This document shows, one piece after another, positions 11,932 through 23,814 of a stretch of DNA of 64,000 nucleotides. The DNA is taken from the NCBI GenBank assembly GCA_947683425.1, contig CANTUQ010000058.1, positions 16,865,501-16,929,500 of the forward strand, written 5' to 3'. This stretch comes from Excoecaria cochinchinensis (Eukaryota > Streptophyta > Magnoliopsida > Malpighiales > Euphorbiaceae). Both the position numbers and the translations under genes were made by a program. Every line of letters starts with the position of its first letter. The stretch's first letter is position 1. A model generated the notes under the pieces. The model made no database searches. It was given only the letters and a program-made list of their open reading frames with translations, and had not been told where the DNA came from.

Positions 11932-12192
11932 GATGGTGAATATAGGAAAGTCTGGGCCTTCACTGGCAGTCATGGCTTTTAGTTGAAATGGTATCAGAGC
12001 CTACCTAACTCACTCATCCAACACGAGGTCGCAAGTTCGAATCCCAAAAGAAGCAGGCAGCCGTGTAAGAGTACGCAAAGGGCGGAAGAGATTGGGCCCC
12101 TGTTGTGAGGGAAGAGTGCGAGCGAAGCGTGGTGGATGGTGAATATAGGAAAGTCTGGGCCTTCACTGACAGTCATGGCTTTTAGTTGAAAT
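11932..12192 (+). mobile_element. TRIM/SMART-like miniature retrotransposon candidate
   Basis: Two 58-bp direct repeats (11932-11989 and 12135-12192) differ at one base. Directly at the end of the first lies TGGTATCAGAGC (11989-12000), the usual plant LTR-element primer-binding site for initiator methionine tRNA. The 145-bp interior ends with the purine-rich stretch GAGGGAAGAG before the second repeat. This is the layout of terminal-repeat retrotransposons in miniature. The interior also includes AAGTTCGAATCCC, resembling a tRNA B box. No clear target duplication was seen, so a simple local duplication remains possible. Confidence 0.55.
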
Positions 12193-13104
12193 ATATCTTG
12201 TTAATTGTTATAGTGTAGTTGATCACATGGTATTAATTAAAGTAAAATTAGTAGAGCACTCTCACTAAACTTTTAGCTTAGCGCGTGGTATTTTTCGCGC
12301 GCAGGTTAAAGATAGCGTTCAAGTGGCGAAAGAGATTAGTTATGTGGATTTATATCAAGCGGGAGTCATATCATATCCGAAAGGGGTATTTGTATTGAAA
12401 TTCTTAAATTGGCATGTACATTCTGGAGTATTATTGTAACAGGTATTTTGTATTGAATAGATAAAATATAGTTAACGGATCATGGATGTTTTGGTTCTTT
12501 ATTATGGGATGTGTATAAATTAAGTTATGAATTTTATTTTTCCTTATATCGACGTTTTGAGGAGGTTGGAATATTATTGATGAATATTTTGATTTTTTGA
12601 ATGAGATGAGATATTATGAATGATCCTATAGAAGTGAATTTTTGAATGTCTAACAGGGGGATAGAGACCCGTATAGGGGGAACTCTGTCTATTTTTCTGC
12701 AAATACGGGTATTAGGCTATATACATGTATGAGTTTGTGGTTTTTGTATTTATACATTTAAGATAAACTATTGAATGCTGATTGTTATGTAAATTGTTTG
12801 GAAAAGTATGGATTGATGTGTGTATTGGAGGATGAGAAAATTTTGAGTGGAGATTTTTGAGGAGTTTGGAATTAGATATTGATCTTTTGAAGTGTAAAAA
12901 GAATTTTTCCTTATAGGAGGATAGGAGATTTTATGGGGAGATTCTGCCGAAATTTTGTAAGATTGGGTAGTTACAAATTAAGTAATATTATTTAAATTAA
13001 AAGGTAAAAATTTTATTATTTATATTTTTTTTTTGGGTACAAGATAGTTTGTAACATTCTTATCCGGCTCGTTCATCGAACCGGGTATAGGGTGTTACAA
13101 TGAA

Positions 13105-13985
13105 ACAATATAAAATTATAGCCATCGAAATGGTATTTTCAAGAAATGATAATTATACTATTGTATTATCAATTTTCACCACCAGAAGTGGCTGATAATT
13201 AAGAAAAAAATAAGAAAAATAGTTAAAAAAACTATTTGAAAATAAATAAATTATATAATATGAAAGGACATTTGTCACGTACCTGTTGTATGTATGATCG
13301 TATTATTAAATTTTATAAATTCTCTATCTTAAAGAAATAAAAGATGTGGAGATAAACTTTTACATGCTTGTTAAGATACAACATGTAATTTTGGAAAATA
13401 AGTTTTAGTTGTGATTTTTCAGTTCATGCATAATATATCCAGAAAATATATGGCTACCATATCCAGAAGATATGTGCCTCATTTTTAGACAAAAAATCTT
13501 ATAATATGACATATTAGAACTCTACATGCATAATTTTAAAGTTGTGTACTGATATTGTTATAAAGGGAAGAAAAATATACATTGCACTATTTTTTTTCTT
13601 TAACTAAGGTTTTTTTCCCATTGGATTTTCTTGTTAAGATTTTTAACGAGGCAACTTATGATGTATATTGAAGATATTGTGTACTCTTTTTTCCCTCACT
13701 AGGTTTTTATCCCATAGGGTTTTTTTTTCTAGTAGGATTGTAATGAGGCACAGTACGTATTAATTGACATTCAAGGGGAAGTATGCACTACGAATTCCAT
13801 ACCCCCCCCCCCTTTAAGATTGATAGTATAGCTTATCAAAAGGAAAAGATAATCAATCATGATCCATGCAAGACATTTTACAATATTGATAATGAATATA
13901 AAGTCTGCCAGAAGTGTGACAGATATTTTGGTGAAAAAATGAGTTTGAAAATAATTTTATTTGTCAATGCTTTTTTATCAAGAAA
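13105..13985. other. AT-rich DNA with copia-like non-coding motifs
   Basis: AT-rich. Between about 13590 and 13760 it carries repeated motifs around TTTTTATCCCATAGGG and TAATGAGGCA, which resemble the non-coding stretch next to the 3' LTR of some plant copia elements; a related motif recurs near 14985. A C10 homopolymer run lies at 13803-13812. No reliable gene. Confidence 0.45.
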
Positions 13986-13989
13986 ATAA

Positions 13990-14880
13990 AATATGGATTT
14001 GCTATAGTTGCAGTTTATATTGATGACTTAAACATAGTAGAGACTTTAGAAGAGATCTCTATTATTGCAGAATAGATAAAAGAGTTTGAAATGAAAGATC
14101 TTGAAAAAATAAAATTTTTTCTTGGGTTTCAAATTGAATATTTGCCAAAACGAATTCCTATGCATCAAACAACCAATATAGAGAAAATCTTAAAATAATT
14201 TTATATGAATAAATCATATCCATTAAGTATTCAAATGGTTTTTCATTCTCTTGATGTCAAAAAATATCATTTTCGTCAAGAAGATAACGAAGTTATTATT
14301 GGTCCTGAAGTGCCATATCTTAGTGCAATAGGTGCATTTTTATATCTTGCGAATAGCACTAAAACAGATATAGTTTTTGCAGTTAATTTGCTAGCAAAAT
14401 TTAGTTTTACACCAATTTAAAGACATTGGAATAGTGTAAAATATGTTTTACGTTATTTTTGTGGCACTTTTGACATGAGTTTGTTTTTTCCAAAAGAGCA
14501 AAGTCAGAATTGGCAGGGTATGCTGATGCCAACAAATAATCACTGCTACTTTATCAAATTATTCAGAAATATTAGCCATTCATGAAGCGAGTCGTGAATG
14601 TGTGTGGTTGAAATCCATAACTCAACACATTAAATGAGCAAGTGGATTAGTAGTGGAGAACAAACCAACAAAATTATATATGAGAATAATGCAAGTATGT
14701 ATCTCACAACTTAAAGGTGGCTATATCAAATGAGATAGAATCAAACATATCTCAACAAAATTCTTCTATACTCATAAACTTATAAAGGAAGGATAAATCG
14801 ATGTTTGCAAAGTTTGCTCGAGTAACAATCCAACAAAATTGTTCACAAAAACCCTATTAGATTTAAGTTTCAAGTAGTAT
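13990..14880 (+). pseudogene. Ty1/copia reverse transcriptase/RNase H remnant
   Basis: Interrupted translations give a copia RT catalytic region (AVYIDDLNIV), then EMKDLEKIKFFLGFQIEY, then the stretch PYLSAIGAFLYLANSTKTDI near 14310-14370, all diagnostic of Ty1/copia pol. The RNase H tail is recognisable near 14720-14880 in KHISTKF-like and NPTKLFTKTL-like pieces. Many stops and frame changes interrupt it, for example near 14072, 14195 and 14418. gag, integrase and clear LTRs are not visible, so this is an old truncated copy. Confidence 0.8.
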
Positions 14881-15589
14881 GTATACAATATTAGAATACG
14901 CCAATTGAAAATTTTAGTGTAATTCATTCTATTTTTTTAGAGAAAGTACCTATGAGTATTGTATTCTTTTGTTTTTTGCTAACTTTTTATCCCACCGGAT
15001 TTTTTTTAGCAAAATTTTAATGTGTCATGTTCACGGTGTATAGTTATAAAAAAAAAAATGTTATGAAATATTTCTATTTTGGATGACTACTTATATTCAT
15101 ATATTGGTTATTTTAAATATAACTTGTTTTTGTTTCTATATTTATTTGATTTTTATATAGGTTAAATCTTTCTATTTAAAGTCAGTCTGTATATCTATAA
15201 ATACCTTAATATTATTGTTTGAGATAAACAATAAAATTATCAAATAATATATATATTTTTTATTACTCTTTATTTTTTTATTTTTATTTTAACTTTTATT
15301 TAAAAAAAAAAAATCACAACTCTAAAAAGTTGTCGGAAGTGGATAATTACTTGACCAGTCTTTGGTCAGAAACATCCAAACTTATGCAAGGACAATCCAG
15401 GTAATTACACACAACTAAACATAGAAAAGCGGAAAAGTGGCATTTGTGGTTATATAAGGAGAGAATAAAGGACAAAAATGTCAAAAGAAACTTTAAAAGA
15501 AATTATTTATTTATTTTAAGACAGAAAATTAAAAAAAAAATCATTGATTAATTGGTTTAATTAAATCCGGGTTTTGGTAGGTCTGACCA
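14881..15589. other. Intergenic DNA, including upstream region of the kinase gene
   Basis: The left part is probably the 3' end of the copia remnant (TTTTTATCCCACCGG near 14985). The right part from about 15300 would contain the promoter of the kinase gene. I see no strong TATA box whose position is fixed by the leader, only AT-rich sequence. Confidence 0.45.
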
Positions 15590-16933
15590 CTGCTCATTGG
15601 GCTCCATTCCTCTTTCAGAGACTCTCTCTCTCTTTTTCTCTTTTCTTTTCTCCGAATTCTTAATATTCTTTTCTCTCTTCAAATTAAAAATCTCTCTCTC
15701 TCTCTCACACACTTCTTTCAGCTCCTTTTTTTTTTTTCTCATTTCTTTCTTTGACTTGCTAGGAGTTTCTTTCTTTGCTCATCAAATCAAAGCCATAGGT
15801 TCCCATTTCATCAGTTTTGCGTCTATCTCCTTCTAACGGCACCTTGCATGAACCAATATTTTCAGGTTTGCTAATTATTTAGTTTTTCAAATTGTTGTTT
15901 TGGGTTTGTTTTACTTTTCCTGATAAAAGGGAAAACTATCGTGAATTTGAAGCTTGATGGGTTTTTAGTAGGAGAACTTCGAGATTTTTTGGTGAAGTTT
16001 CGATCTTTTGGGGCTGATTTGCTTTTATTTTCCTCTAATTTTCCATTTTTGTTAATGGGTTTTGCCTGTTTCTAGATAATTTATGACGGGAGAATTCGAA
16101 CTAGTAGATTGGTTGATGGGTTGAATTGCGCCTTTTGGGTTTTTGAAATATTGGATGACTTTGGATCTGAGTTTATTTCTTTGGTCCAGTTAAAGGATGC
16201 TGATTCATGGGTTTCTTGTCGTCTTCTGAGAGAGCATTATCGGATATACCATTCAATTTTTATTTTTATTTTTTTGATCTTTTAATTGTTTACATAGCAA
16301 CAGTTCATTAGGTGGGACTTATGCCCGGCTAGTCCGCATTTTAGATGGGAAAGCAAGCAATTCAATTTCACTTGAAAGGGATTTGCTATAGATAATTCCG
16401 TCAACATTTTATATGTGGAATTTGACCCTAATAGTTGTCAGTAAGACTGCTGAAATCACATACCAAACAACTTATTCCTCGCGATTTTGCATATATATAT
16501 ACCTATTAATTAAGGGTGTAATTTGAGCGCTGCTTCCTTTGAAAAGATTGAATTTTTATTGAATCATTGGTTGTGGTCTATGCTCATTTTCTCTATATAA
16601 AGTTTGCGATGCGAATTTATGATAAATTTGGAATTGGATTTAAACTGTTTTGTTGTTTGTAAATTGAGCTTCATACTCTTAATAGAAGATAAGGAATTTC
16701 TTGCAACTTAGGTTCTTATTCCAGTTTAATTTTTTGCCAGGTTCTTATTCCAGTTTAATTTCTTGCCACCTGTGTCAATGATTAAAATGTGAACACATTC
16801 TTGTTTGCCACATGATGCTTAAACATTAAGGAAGTTCGAAATTCCCCTTAGCATGATTTGATATTTATTCTTTAATTTACTTTGACAGAAATTTGGAAGA
16901 GCCTTTATGTGTTGAAGCATTGAATGTAGTAAG
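15590..16933 (+). promoter_or_regulatory. 5' leader and leader intron of the kinase gene
   Basis: A CT-rich stretch at 15615-15740 (repeated CTCTCT) looks like a plant 5' untranslated exon. It would end at 15865 (TTTTCAG, then GTTTGC). An intron of about 1.0 kb would end at TTTGACAG (16888), leaving a 45-base untranslated segment before the ATG at 16934. The transcription start cannot be fixed from sequence. Long first introns in the leader often raise expression in plants; that this one does so is only inference. Confidence 0.55.
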
Positions 16934-19465
16934 ATGGGGTGTTTCACAGTTTTGAAGAGCAAGAAGAAAAAGCCTGAACCATCAGTTTCCATCAAACGTG
17001 TCAGTCCTAAGGAGCAAACACCAACCACACTACCGGAGCCCCAGATCCCAACTAGGTCATTGCAGTCAGCGCCCCCTAGTTTTAGGACCAGAGTGAAACC
17101 TGTTCAACCGGATAACAGAGTAACTAACAATAGAGAACGAGCATTGTCTGCTCCAGAAACTCTGGATGCCGCAGAACAAGATGATCTTGCAGTAGTTGAA
17201 TATGATGGGCATGAAGAGTCCAAGAGTAGAGTTAGTTTAGCTCGGGAGAACCCTAGTCCACAGCCTCTTCCGCTACCTACAGCTGTTTTGAAGCCAACAG
17301 GCAGCTTTAAAGCCGTGAATGGAAGTGGCCCTCTCTATGCTTCTGGACCACTGCCACTACCTCCAGGGGTAACACATAGTGGAACACTAAGGAACTATTC
17401 GCATGATGAAATTGTTTCTGCTTGCCGTAACTTCTCTTCTGATCGATGTGTATCAGAAGGTCTTTCCTCCACTATTTATAGGGCTTCCTTTGGGGACGAT
17501 ACCTCAACTTCAAAGAAGTTTGAAGCCAGTGTTACTCGTCTTCATTCATCTTCTCAGGTAATTTTGATAACCCCTTTTTTTGGTTTTTATATATGCAGTT
17601 TATAGTTATTCATTAAAAGTTGATAGATTATCTGCCAGCTGTACCTCCCTATCTGGATCGCAGCATTTTCTTTTTCCTTTCCCGTTTTCAGTGTCTGACA
17701 TAAACCCAAGTTAAACAAGATCACACTTTTAGAAGACTCTTCAGATGTTGACAGATTTGCTGACTTTTGATATCTTTTTTGCTGTGCTTGAAAGATATGC
17801 TTCCATAACTATAGCAACAGAGTGGACATAGTAGAAGAAAATATTTACAATAACTAATATTTCCTTCTGTTATAAATTATCCTTAACAAATTTGTGTATG
17901 TCTGACATATCTAAGTAAAGCTCTACCAAATGAATACCATTAGATAACAAACTCCATTACTTTCTCCTGGCTTTAGTTTTTGTATTGTTTCTGGGGGACA
18001 TGTGCACAAACATGTGTGGGTCCATATTTGTAAACATCTTCTTTTCAGATGCTTGATATGTTTGTGAATATGGCAATTAAGTTTCATCATGTTTGTGGTT
18101 GTACAGTTTTTGAAGGAATTTATAAGTGAGGTTAATACTCTTGCATCATTGCGGCACCCAAATCTATGTAAGTTGCTTGGTTATCATGCACGCGAAGGGT
18201 CAGATCAGAAGATGCTTGTTTATGAGAGACTTTATCATGGAAGCTTGGACCGTCTTTTGTATGGGAGATCAGATGGACCTCTCATCGATTGGAATACCAG
18301 AATGAAAATTGCTTTATGTGCTGCGCAGGGTCTTACTTTCTTGCATGAAGAAGGGCCTTTCCAGGTAACTACAACTTTGTTATGCACTATCATTCAAGAT
18401 ATCTGAAAGTTAATAAAGACGTTGCACATCCTTCAGTTTTCCCTAAATAAAGGTTTTTGGTGCAATAGAGCGCTTTCATATTTACTGAAAGCATTTCTTT
18501 TATTTCACAGGCAATGTACAATGAATTCTCTACTGCCAACATTCAGATTGATAAAGATTTTAGTGCAAAGCTTTCAGGATATGGTTGTGTTGGTAATATT
18601 CCTGAGGCGGAGATTTCTAACAGTTCTGTGGTATGTTCTTATGCTGGCTACTCCTGTTTCTTTATGGATCTCTGTTTCTTCTGTTTCCATACTTAAGCAT
18701 GGTGACATAACTTTAAAACTGAATTTATAGCCATTAAATGCTTTGCCTAGACTTTTATTTTTAGATTTCTTTTTTAGTAGTTTTTTGAGGGGATTCTTAT
18801 GTTCCTTTTTTTTTTTAAAATAAATTATGCAGGCTGTGGCAAATCTCTCTGTAGAAACTCGGGAGAGAGGGCTACTAACTCCGAAAAGCAATGTGTGGAG
18901 TTTTGGAATTGTTCTACTTGAATTACTTACTGGTCGAAAGAATCTTGATAATCATTATCCTAAGGAAGAGAGGAACTTAGTTAAGTGGACCAGGCCTTTC
19001 CTAGTAGATGACTGCCGATTGTCACTGATAATGGATCCTCAGCTGAAAGGCCGTTTCCCAGTGAAAGCAGCCCGGACAGTGGCGGACATTGCAATAAGAT
19101 GCCTTCAGAAGGATCCCTTGGAGAGGCCAACTATGAGAACTGTTGTAGAACATCTGAAAGTTATACAAGACATGAAATACTCCACACGTTTTCCATTGCA
19201 AGAGCCAGCTGCAGTTGCAGTAAAACAGATGTCTAGGTCTCCCAGTCTTAATGGGATTAAGACGCCAACACCCAGGTTAAGTTTCTCGCCTTCCCCACCA
19301 TCACAAGCCCGCCCTTCAGTTTCTCCTACAAGACCGCCTACTTTGCCTATGTGCCTTCCTCCACGTGCTTGTTCTTCAACCCTCTCATTAGAGGAATTGG
19401 AACGGGAAGAAAGCCGAAAATCATCATCATCAGCTGTTCGAAGGGCTAGTGTTGAAGGATTTTGA
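16934..19465 (+). CDS. Receptor-like cytoplasmic kinase homologue, probable pseudokinase
   Basis: Four coding exons are supported by splice sites and unbroken phase: 16934-17557, 18107-18364, 18511-18630 and 18833-19465, giving 544 residues. The start MGCF has Gly2 and Cys3 for myristoylation and palmitoylation, followed by a basic patch KSKKKK, predicting plasma-membrane attachment. Residues ~40-150 are Pro/Ser-rich. A kinase-like domain spans about 160-420, followed by a Ser/Pro-rich tail ending RRASVEGF. Conserved kinase features include the helix-C Glu (EVNTLASL), N304, WSFGIVLLELLTGR and RCLQKDPLERPTM. The catalytic residues are missing: the ATP-binding Lys position is T201 (ASVTRLH), HRD reads YNE at 297-299 and DFG reads GYG at 317-319. 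It therefore probably acts as a scaffold or regulator. I recognise the family but not a specific symbol. Confidence 0.9.
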
Positions 19466-21065
19466 TTGTTAATATGCATTTTTTGATTTTTCTTTTTCTT
19501 TTTTGGGTTTTTGAATGCCTTTTTCCCTTATCCCTTCTGCCAATTCAATAGAATATATATAGAGAAACAGGAAGGAAAAAACAAAATTGAAGAAGTGGCT
19601 CTTCCACCTCCCAATCCTTTAGGATGACTGAGAGGATAGTATTTTGTAGATAGAGTGGTAGCCTGGTTCTCCTGGGCTCATTAGTTTTCTGTAATCCATA
19701 ATGCCATTTATATATGATAGTGTTTTTTTAATCCATTTTTCTTTTGCATTTTCCCCTTGAAAGTCACTTATCATTCATAATTTTGACTCCGATTAATTGT
19801 TTGAAATGTTACCATAAACTTCATTTTCATGGTAGAAGGAAAGATGATCCTAAATTCCTAATGCTAATCTTTCTGCCTGGTTTGCCCAATTTTTATAGTT
19901 GATGTTGCCTGTGGGATTTGCATCTGGGTTTTACCAAAATCTACATATCCTATCTCAGCTTTTGTGGACTGTTCAAACTATTCAAAGTTATCCCAATTCC
20001 TCAATTGATTAGAGTTCAAAATAGATTAATCAATCCCATGTATTTCTTCTACTTCTACATTAGAGAAAAAAAAAAGTAACGTGAATGAATCCCGATTAAA
20101 TGTTATTAGGATTGTCTCCAATAGGATATTTCAGCAGCAAAGCTAGTTTTAATGTACTGGAAGATTGCAAGTTCGAGTCTCCACCTTCCTCTTTATATAT
20201 TACTAGAATTATTTAGTTTATACGGGGAAAAAGTTAATTGCTCTTATTCTGTCTACATAAAACAACATTCATGTTTATAACTCATAACATAGCACTCATG
20301 TTTCAAAATGTTTTCCATTTATTATTTGTAATTTTGTATCTTTCAATTTATATACTTCGTGATTAAAAGTTGCACATCAAAAAAGCAATTTTTAAATTAA
20401 GAATTTATTTTAAAAATTCATAAATATCGAGATTCATATAATATTTTAAGATATTCTGTTAGTTTTAAACGGAATTTTTTACAAAATTTTATAATTAACC
20501 ATTTTGATTTTTTTTAACAACGATCATATATAACACAAATAAACGACATAATTAATAAAGCATATATAAAATTATATATTATAATAATAAAATCTAACTC
20601 TTTTTAGAAAAATATGGAATGGATGGAGTAAATAAAATTGGGAGGGTTGTTGAATTGAATATTAAGAGGGAAAAGAAGAGAGGAGAGGTCTATGGTAGTA
20701 GTTAGAAATGGAGTTTTGAATATAAATAGAAGCATTGAATATGAATTTACCAAAAATGATCAAAGGTTGAAGTCATCTTCTTGTTCAGCCAGAAATAGAA
20801 TCAAAAAAAGCCACTTGAATTATCTTGGTTTTCTCTATTTCTTAACCACACATAGTTTCCAAGTTGAGCAGCTATTTGTATTATGAATCACATCCAAATT
20901 TTGTGACTACTACGATACAATTTCAATATATGAACCCAAATCAATTGACGGCTTTAATTTCCACCTAATATTTCAATATTTCTTAACCACTTTTTTAATA
21001 TATCAACTCCATTAAAATGACGGCTTTAACATCTACAAATTCAATGAACTGCCAAAACGGAAGTA
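19466..21065. other. 3' UTR of kinase gene, then intergenic DNA
   Basis: The transcript probably ends before about 19730; AATAGAATATAT near 19548 is a possible polyadenylation signal. The rest is AT-rich. Near 20150 is GCAAGTTCGAGTCTCC, which resembles a tRNA B box and might mark an old SINE, but I see no A box, tail or target duplication. No gene recognised. Confidence 0.5.
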
Positions 21066-21639
21066 GCCAATACTACACCTAGACATGGAGCGGACCCAAT
21101 TGGACTTTTCAAAAATTCTCTCTTCAACCCTCGATAGATAAAAGGTGGATTTGAAGGGGGCTGAGCTTGAGCGAGCTTGGGCCGGGAATGGGCCAGCCTG
21201 TTATAAAATTATTTAAATAAAAAATAACTTAATATATAATATATATATTATATTATACAAAATTGCAAAAAATATACCATAAAAATGATTTAATATATGT
21301 ATAAAAATTTAATATTTTGATATAATTTTATTTTTTATATGTTTTTAAATATTTTAGATAATGTAATTGATGCAAAACTTATAAAAATTATAAGAGTGAG
21401 TCGGGCCAAGCCAGTCCTCCAATAAAGTGGGTTTTTGATCGGATTTGGGTAGGACCGAGCTTATATAATAAAAGGATCTTTACATAATTATAAATAAAAA
21501 AAATAAAAATAACAAAAAAAAATACACTTTTCAAAATATTACCAAAATACAACATTTTAAAATCTAAATTTCATTAATACAATTTTTTTTTCAAAAATAA
21601 CACTTTTTAAATAACATAAAACAAAAAAAACCATTTTAA

Positions 21640-22130
21640 AGCTTCTTTTACTCTCACTTTTTTCGTGTTTCTCACATTCCTGTTATCCTTGTCAACGCCG
21701 GTCGACTCCGTTCTCCGCTGGTTGCCATCGCCGGCTGTTCTTTGATTTTATGTGCGTGGTTGATTCTTTGTCTTCCTACTTTCTCTATAAACCAGACCGT
21801 TTTGCCCATTCATACCCACACTCACAAAACAGATAGAGACTACTTCGCCTACGACATCAAAGAAGACCGTTCATAGCTCAACCAGAATCAAATGGTTCGC
21901 TTCATTTATTATCTTTTTCGCTCTATTTGCTTCTGCTATTCTAGGAGAAGATGGTATGTTCTACTTCCCGTTTTCTCTTTCGATTTATATTTTCCCCTTT
22001 TTCTAATTGCTAGATGGTTTCTTTTCTTCTATGTTTACTGTCATTTTCGAGATCTGATAAGCCTTCGAGCTACTTTCACACTAATCATTTTGATTCAATG
22101 TGGGTTTACTGGATTCGAATGATTTTCATA
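21640..22130 (+). other. Leader-like and signal-peptide-like segment, unassigned
   Basis: A pyrimidine-rich stretch is followed by a region that in one frame (21894-21950, no in-frame ATG) encodes WFASFIIFFALFASAILGED, which looks like a signal peptide core and cleavage site. The frame that has an ATG (21892) gives a different hydrophobic product without recognisable homology. It could be a captured first exon with the start lost. I do not recognise the gene. Confidence 0.3.
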
Positions 22131-23307
22131 GTGTGCTTCTTTGTTTAGTTATTGGTAAGCAAAATTAAGATAAATGTTTTCGATTAGTATTTTCCAAAAT
22201 TTATTGAGTAGCTTACTTTGCTTCCATAGAAAGATGAAGATTTTTGATTTGTTCAGTAAAAAGCAAAAGTTGTACTATTAAGCATTTTAGAAAAGGAGGC
22301 CTAATTAATCTGTAATTATGTTTTAGTTATCTTGCATTTTACTTCATATTCTGTTTGAATTTCTTCGCTTATCCCCACAAAATGAGTGAAAGTGAGAACT
22401 TGATGTGCGAGTTGCTATATTGGTTTATACTTTGTATTCTGTCTGTTTGATAATTTCTTAGACTGCCTGGGACTGCTTTATCTCTAAGGTTGCTCTCTTC
22501 GATTGAAGGTTTATGTTTTGCCAAAACCTAGTTCAAAATTGACAGAACTTGAACCTGTTTAATCTCTAGACTGCAGTTAATACTCAAGAAACATAAAACT
22601 TATGTATGATAAGAAAAATTATCTTCATATATGGACTTTGTGCATCTGTTATGTCATATGGTTGTGATATATTATTCATCACAAGCTTAATGTGTAATAT
22701 TCTTTTTGCCAAGATATAAATGAGATGTGTTAACATTTAAAGTTTACATTATAGCCACTATTCTGCTCTTACCGAAACTGGCTTTGGGTCTTTACAGAAT
22801 TCTTTTTATACTTGTTGATGGTTCTCAAACTACTGTCTGCTTGTGCGAGTGTGTGTTTGTGTGCATATCTGCCTTTTTATCTATGTTTATTTGGTTTTTC
22901 AATCACTGATTATGGGTGGACTGGAAATCATGTCTTGCTGATCACGATAATTGTCATGAATATTGTTAGTCTCTTAAGACCTTTCATAATGAACTATTAG
23001 GTAATTTATCAAATAAGTTTGATATCAGATTTGTGTATACATGAAGATGCCTGGCAAAAGTGAAAATCACAGTTTAACAACCGATAAATCTGTAGCTAAA
23101 TGAAAAACAATTGCTACCAAAATAAATTGGTAGCTATATTGGCATAGGTAGAAATTTGCTACGGATTTTCTATCCATAGCTAAATTTAGTGAAGGATTAT
23201 TTTTGTACCTAAACAAAAATCATATTTTTGCAACGAAAAATTAACTTCATATCTTTTTTATTTCATTTAATTTTTGCTGATATTGTTTTGCTGTGTATTA
23301 TATATAG
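22131..23307. other. Non-coding AT-rich interior of the composite element
   Basis: No coding region recognised. Around 23070-23250 there are short inverted motifs (GCTACCAA with TTGGTAGC; TAGCTAAAT) resembling a piece of a small MITE. The rest looks like intron or filler. Confidence 0.4.
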
Positions 23308-23441
23308 TGCTTGCTTCGTGGTTTCGTCTAAAATATCCTCACATTATCGTCGGGGCCTTAGCATCATCTGCTCCAGTTCTTTACTTTGATGATATCACAC
23401 CACAAGATGCATTTTATGTAGTTATCAGCAATGATTTTAAG
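23308..23441 (+). pseudogene. Isolated exon of serine carboxypeptidase S28 (Pro-X carboxypeptidase-like)
   Basis: The segment translates as LASWFRLKYPHI, then GALASSAPVLYFDDITPQDA and FYVVISNDFK, a close match to the stretch just after the nucleophile motif GGSYGGM in plant lysosomal Pro-X carboxypeptidases (peptidase family S28). It is bordered by an acceptor (TATATAG) and a donor (AAG|GTCAGA), so it retains exon structure with phase. The preceding exon carrying the catalytic Ser and the following exons are not found nearby. It is therefore a gene fragment, not a gene, located inside the candidate composite element. Confidence 0.8.
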
Positions 23442-23674
23442 GTCAGAAAATCATTCAATTAGTATAATCATCAGTTTAACACCATTCAATCACATGAATT
23501 GATTCTTTAAATCTTTATATATGATGTTATTGATCTTGATAATGCAAAGTGTTAGTGAGAGTTGCTACAACACCATAAAGCATTTGCAAAAATAATGCAA
23601 AGTGTTATTATAAGGAGAAAGAATTGCTATTTACTAGCAGAAAGATAATTTATGATTATGAGTAAAAAGTTTAA

Positions 23675-23814
<140 letters not shown>

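Larger units (their letters stand above)
8297..13104. mobile_element. LTR-bounded unit of 4.8 kb, probably a giant solo LTR
   Basis: The unit 8302-13099 begins TGTAACGCCC and ends GGGTGTTACA, the end type of chromovirus-like LTRs (compare the Tekay LTR at 29281, which also starts TGTAACGCCC). It is flanked by the 5-bp direct repeat ATGAA (8297-8301 and 13100-13104), as after retroviral-type integration. I find no gag or pol sequence inside and no second internal TGTAACGCCC start, so a solo LTR is more likely than a full element; a non-coding LARD-like element is the alternative. It contains (TAA)n near 8578, a GC-rich leader-like block and smaller insertions. Confidence 0.62.

Noticed and set aside
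20140..20180. tRNA B-box-like sequence, possible SINE
   Set aside because: No A box at proper spacing, no 3' tail and no target duplication seen.
21892..22122. Small hydrophobic protein gene
   Set aside because: The frame with the ATG has no homology; the signal-peptide-like reading is in another frame without a start, so I list it only as an unassigned segment.
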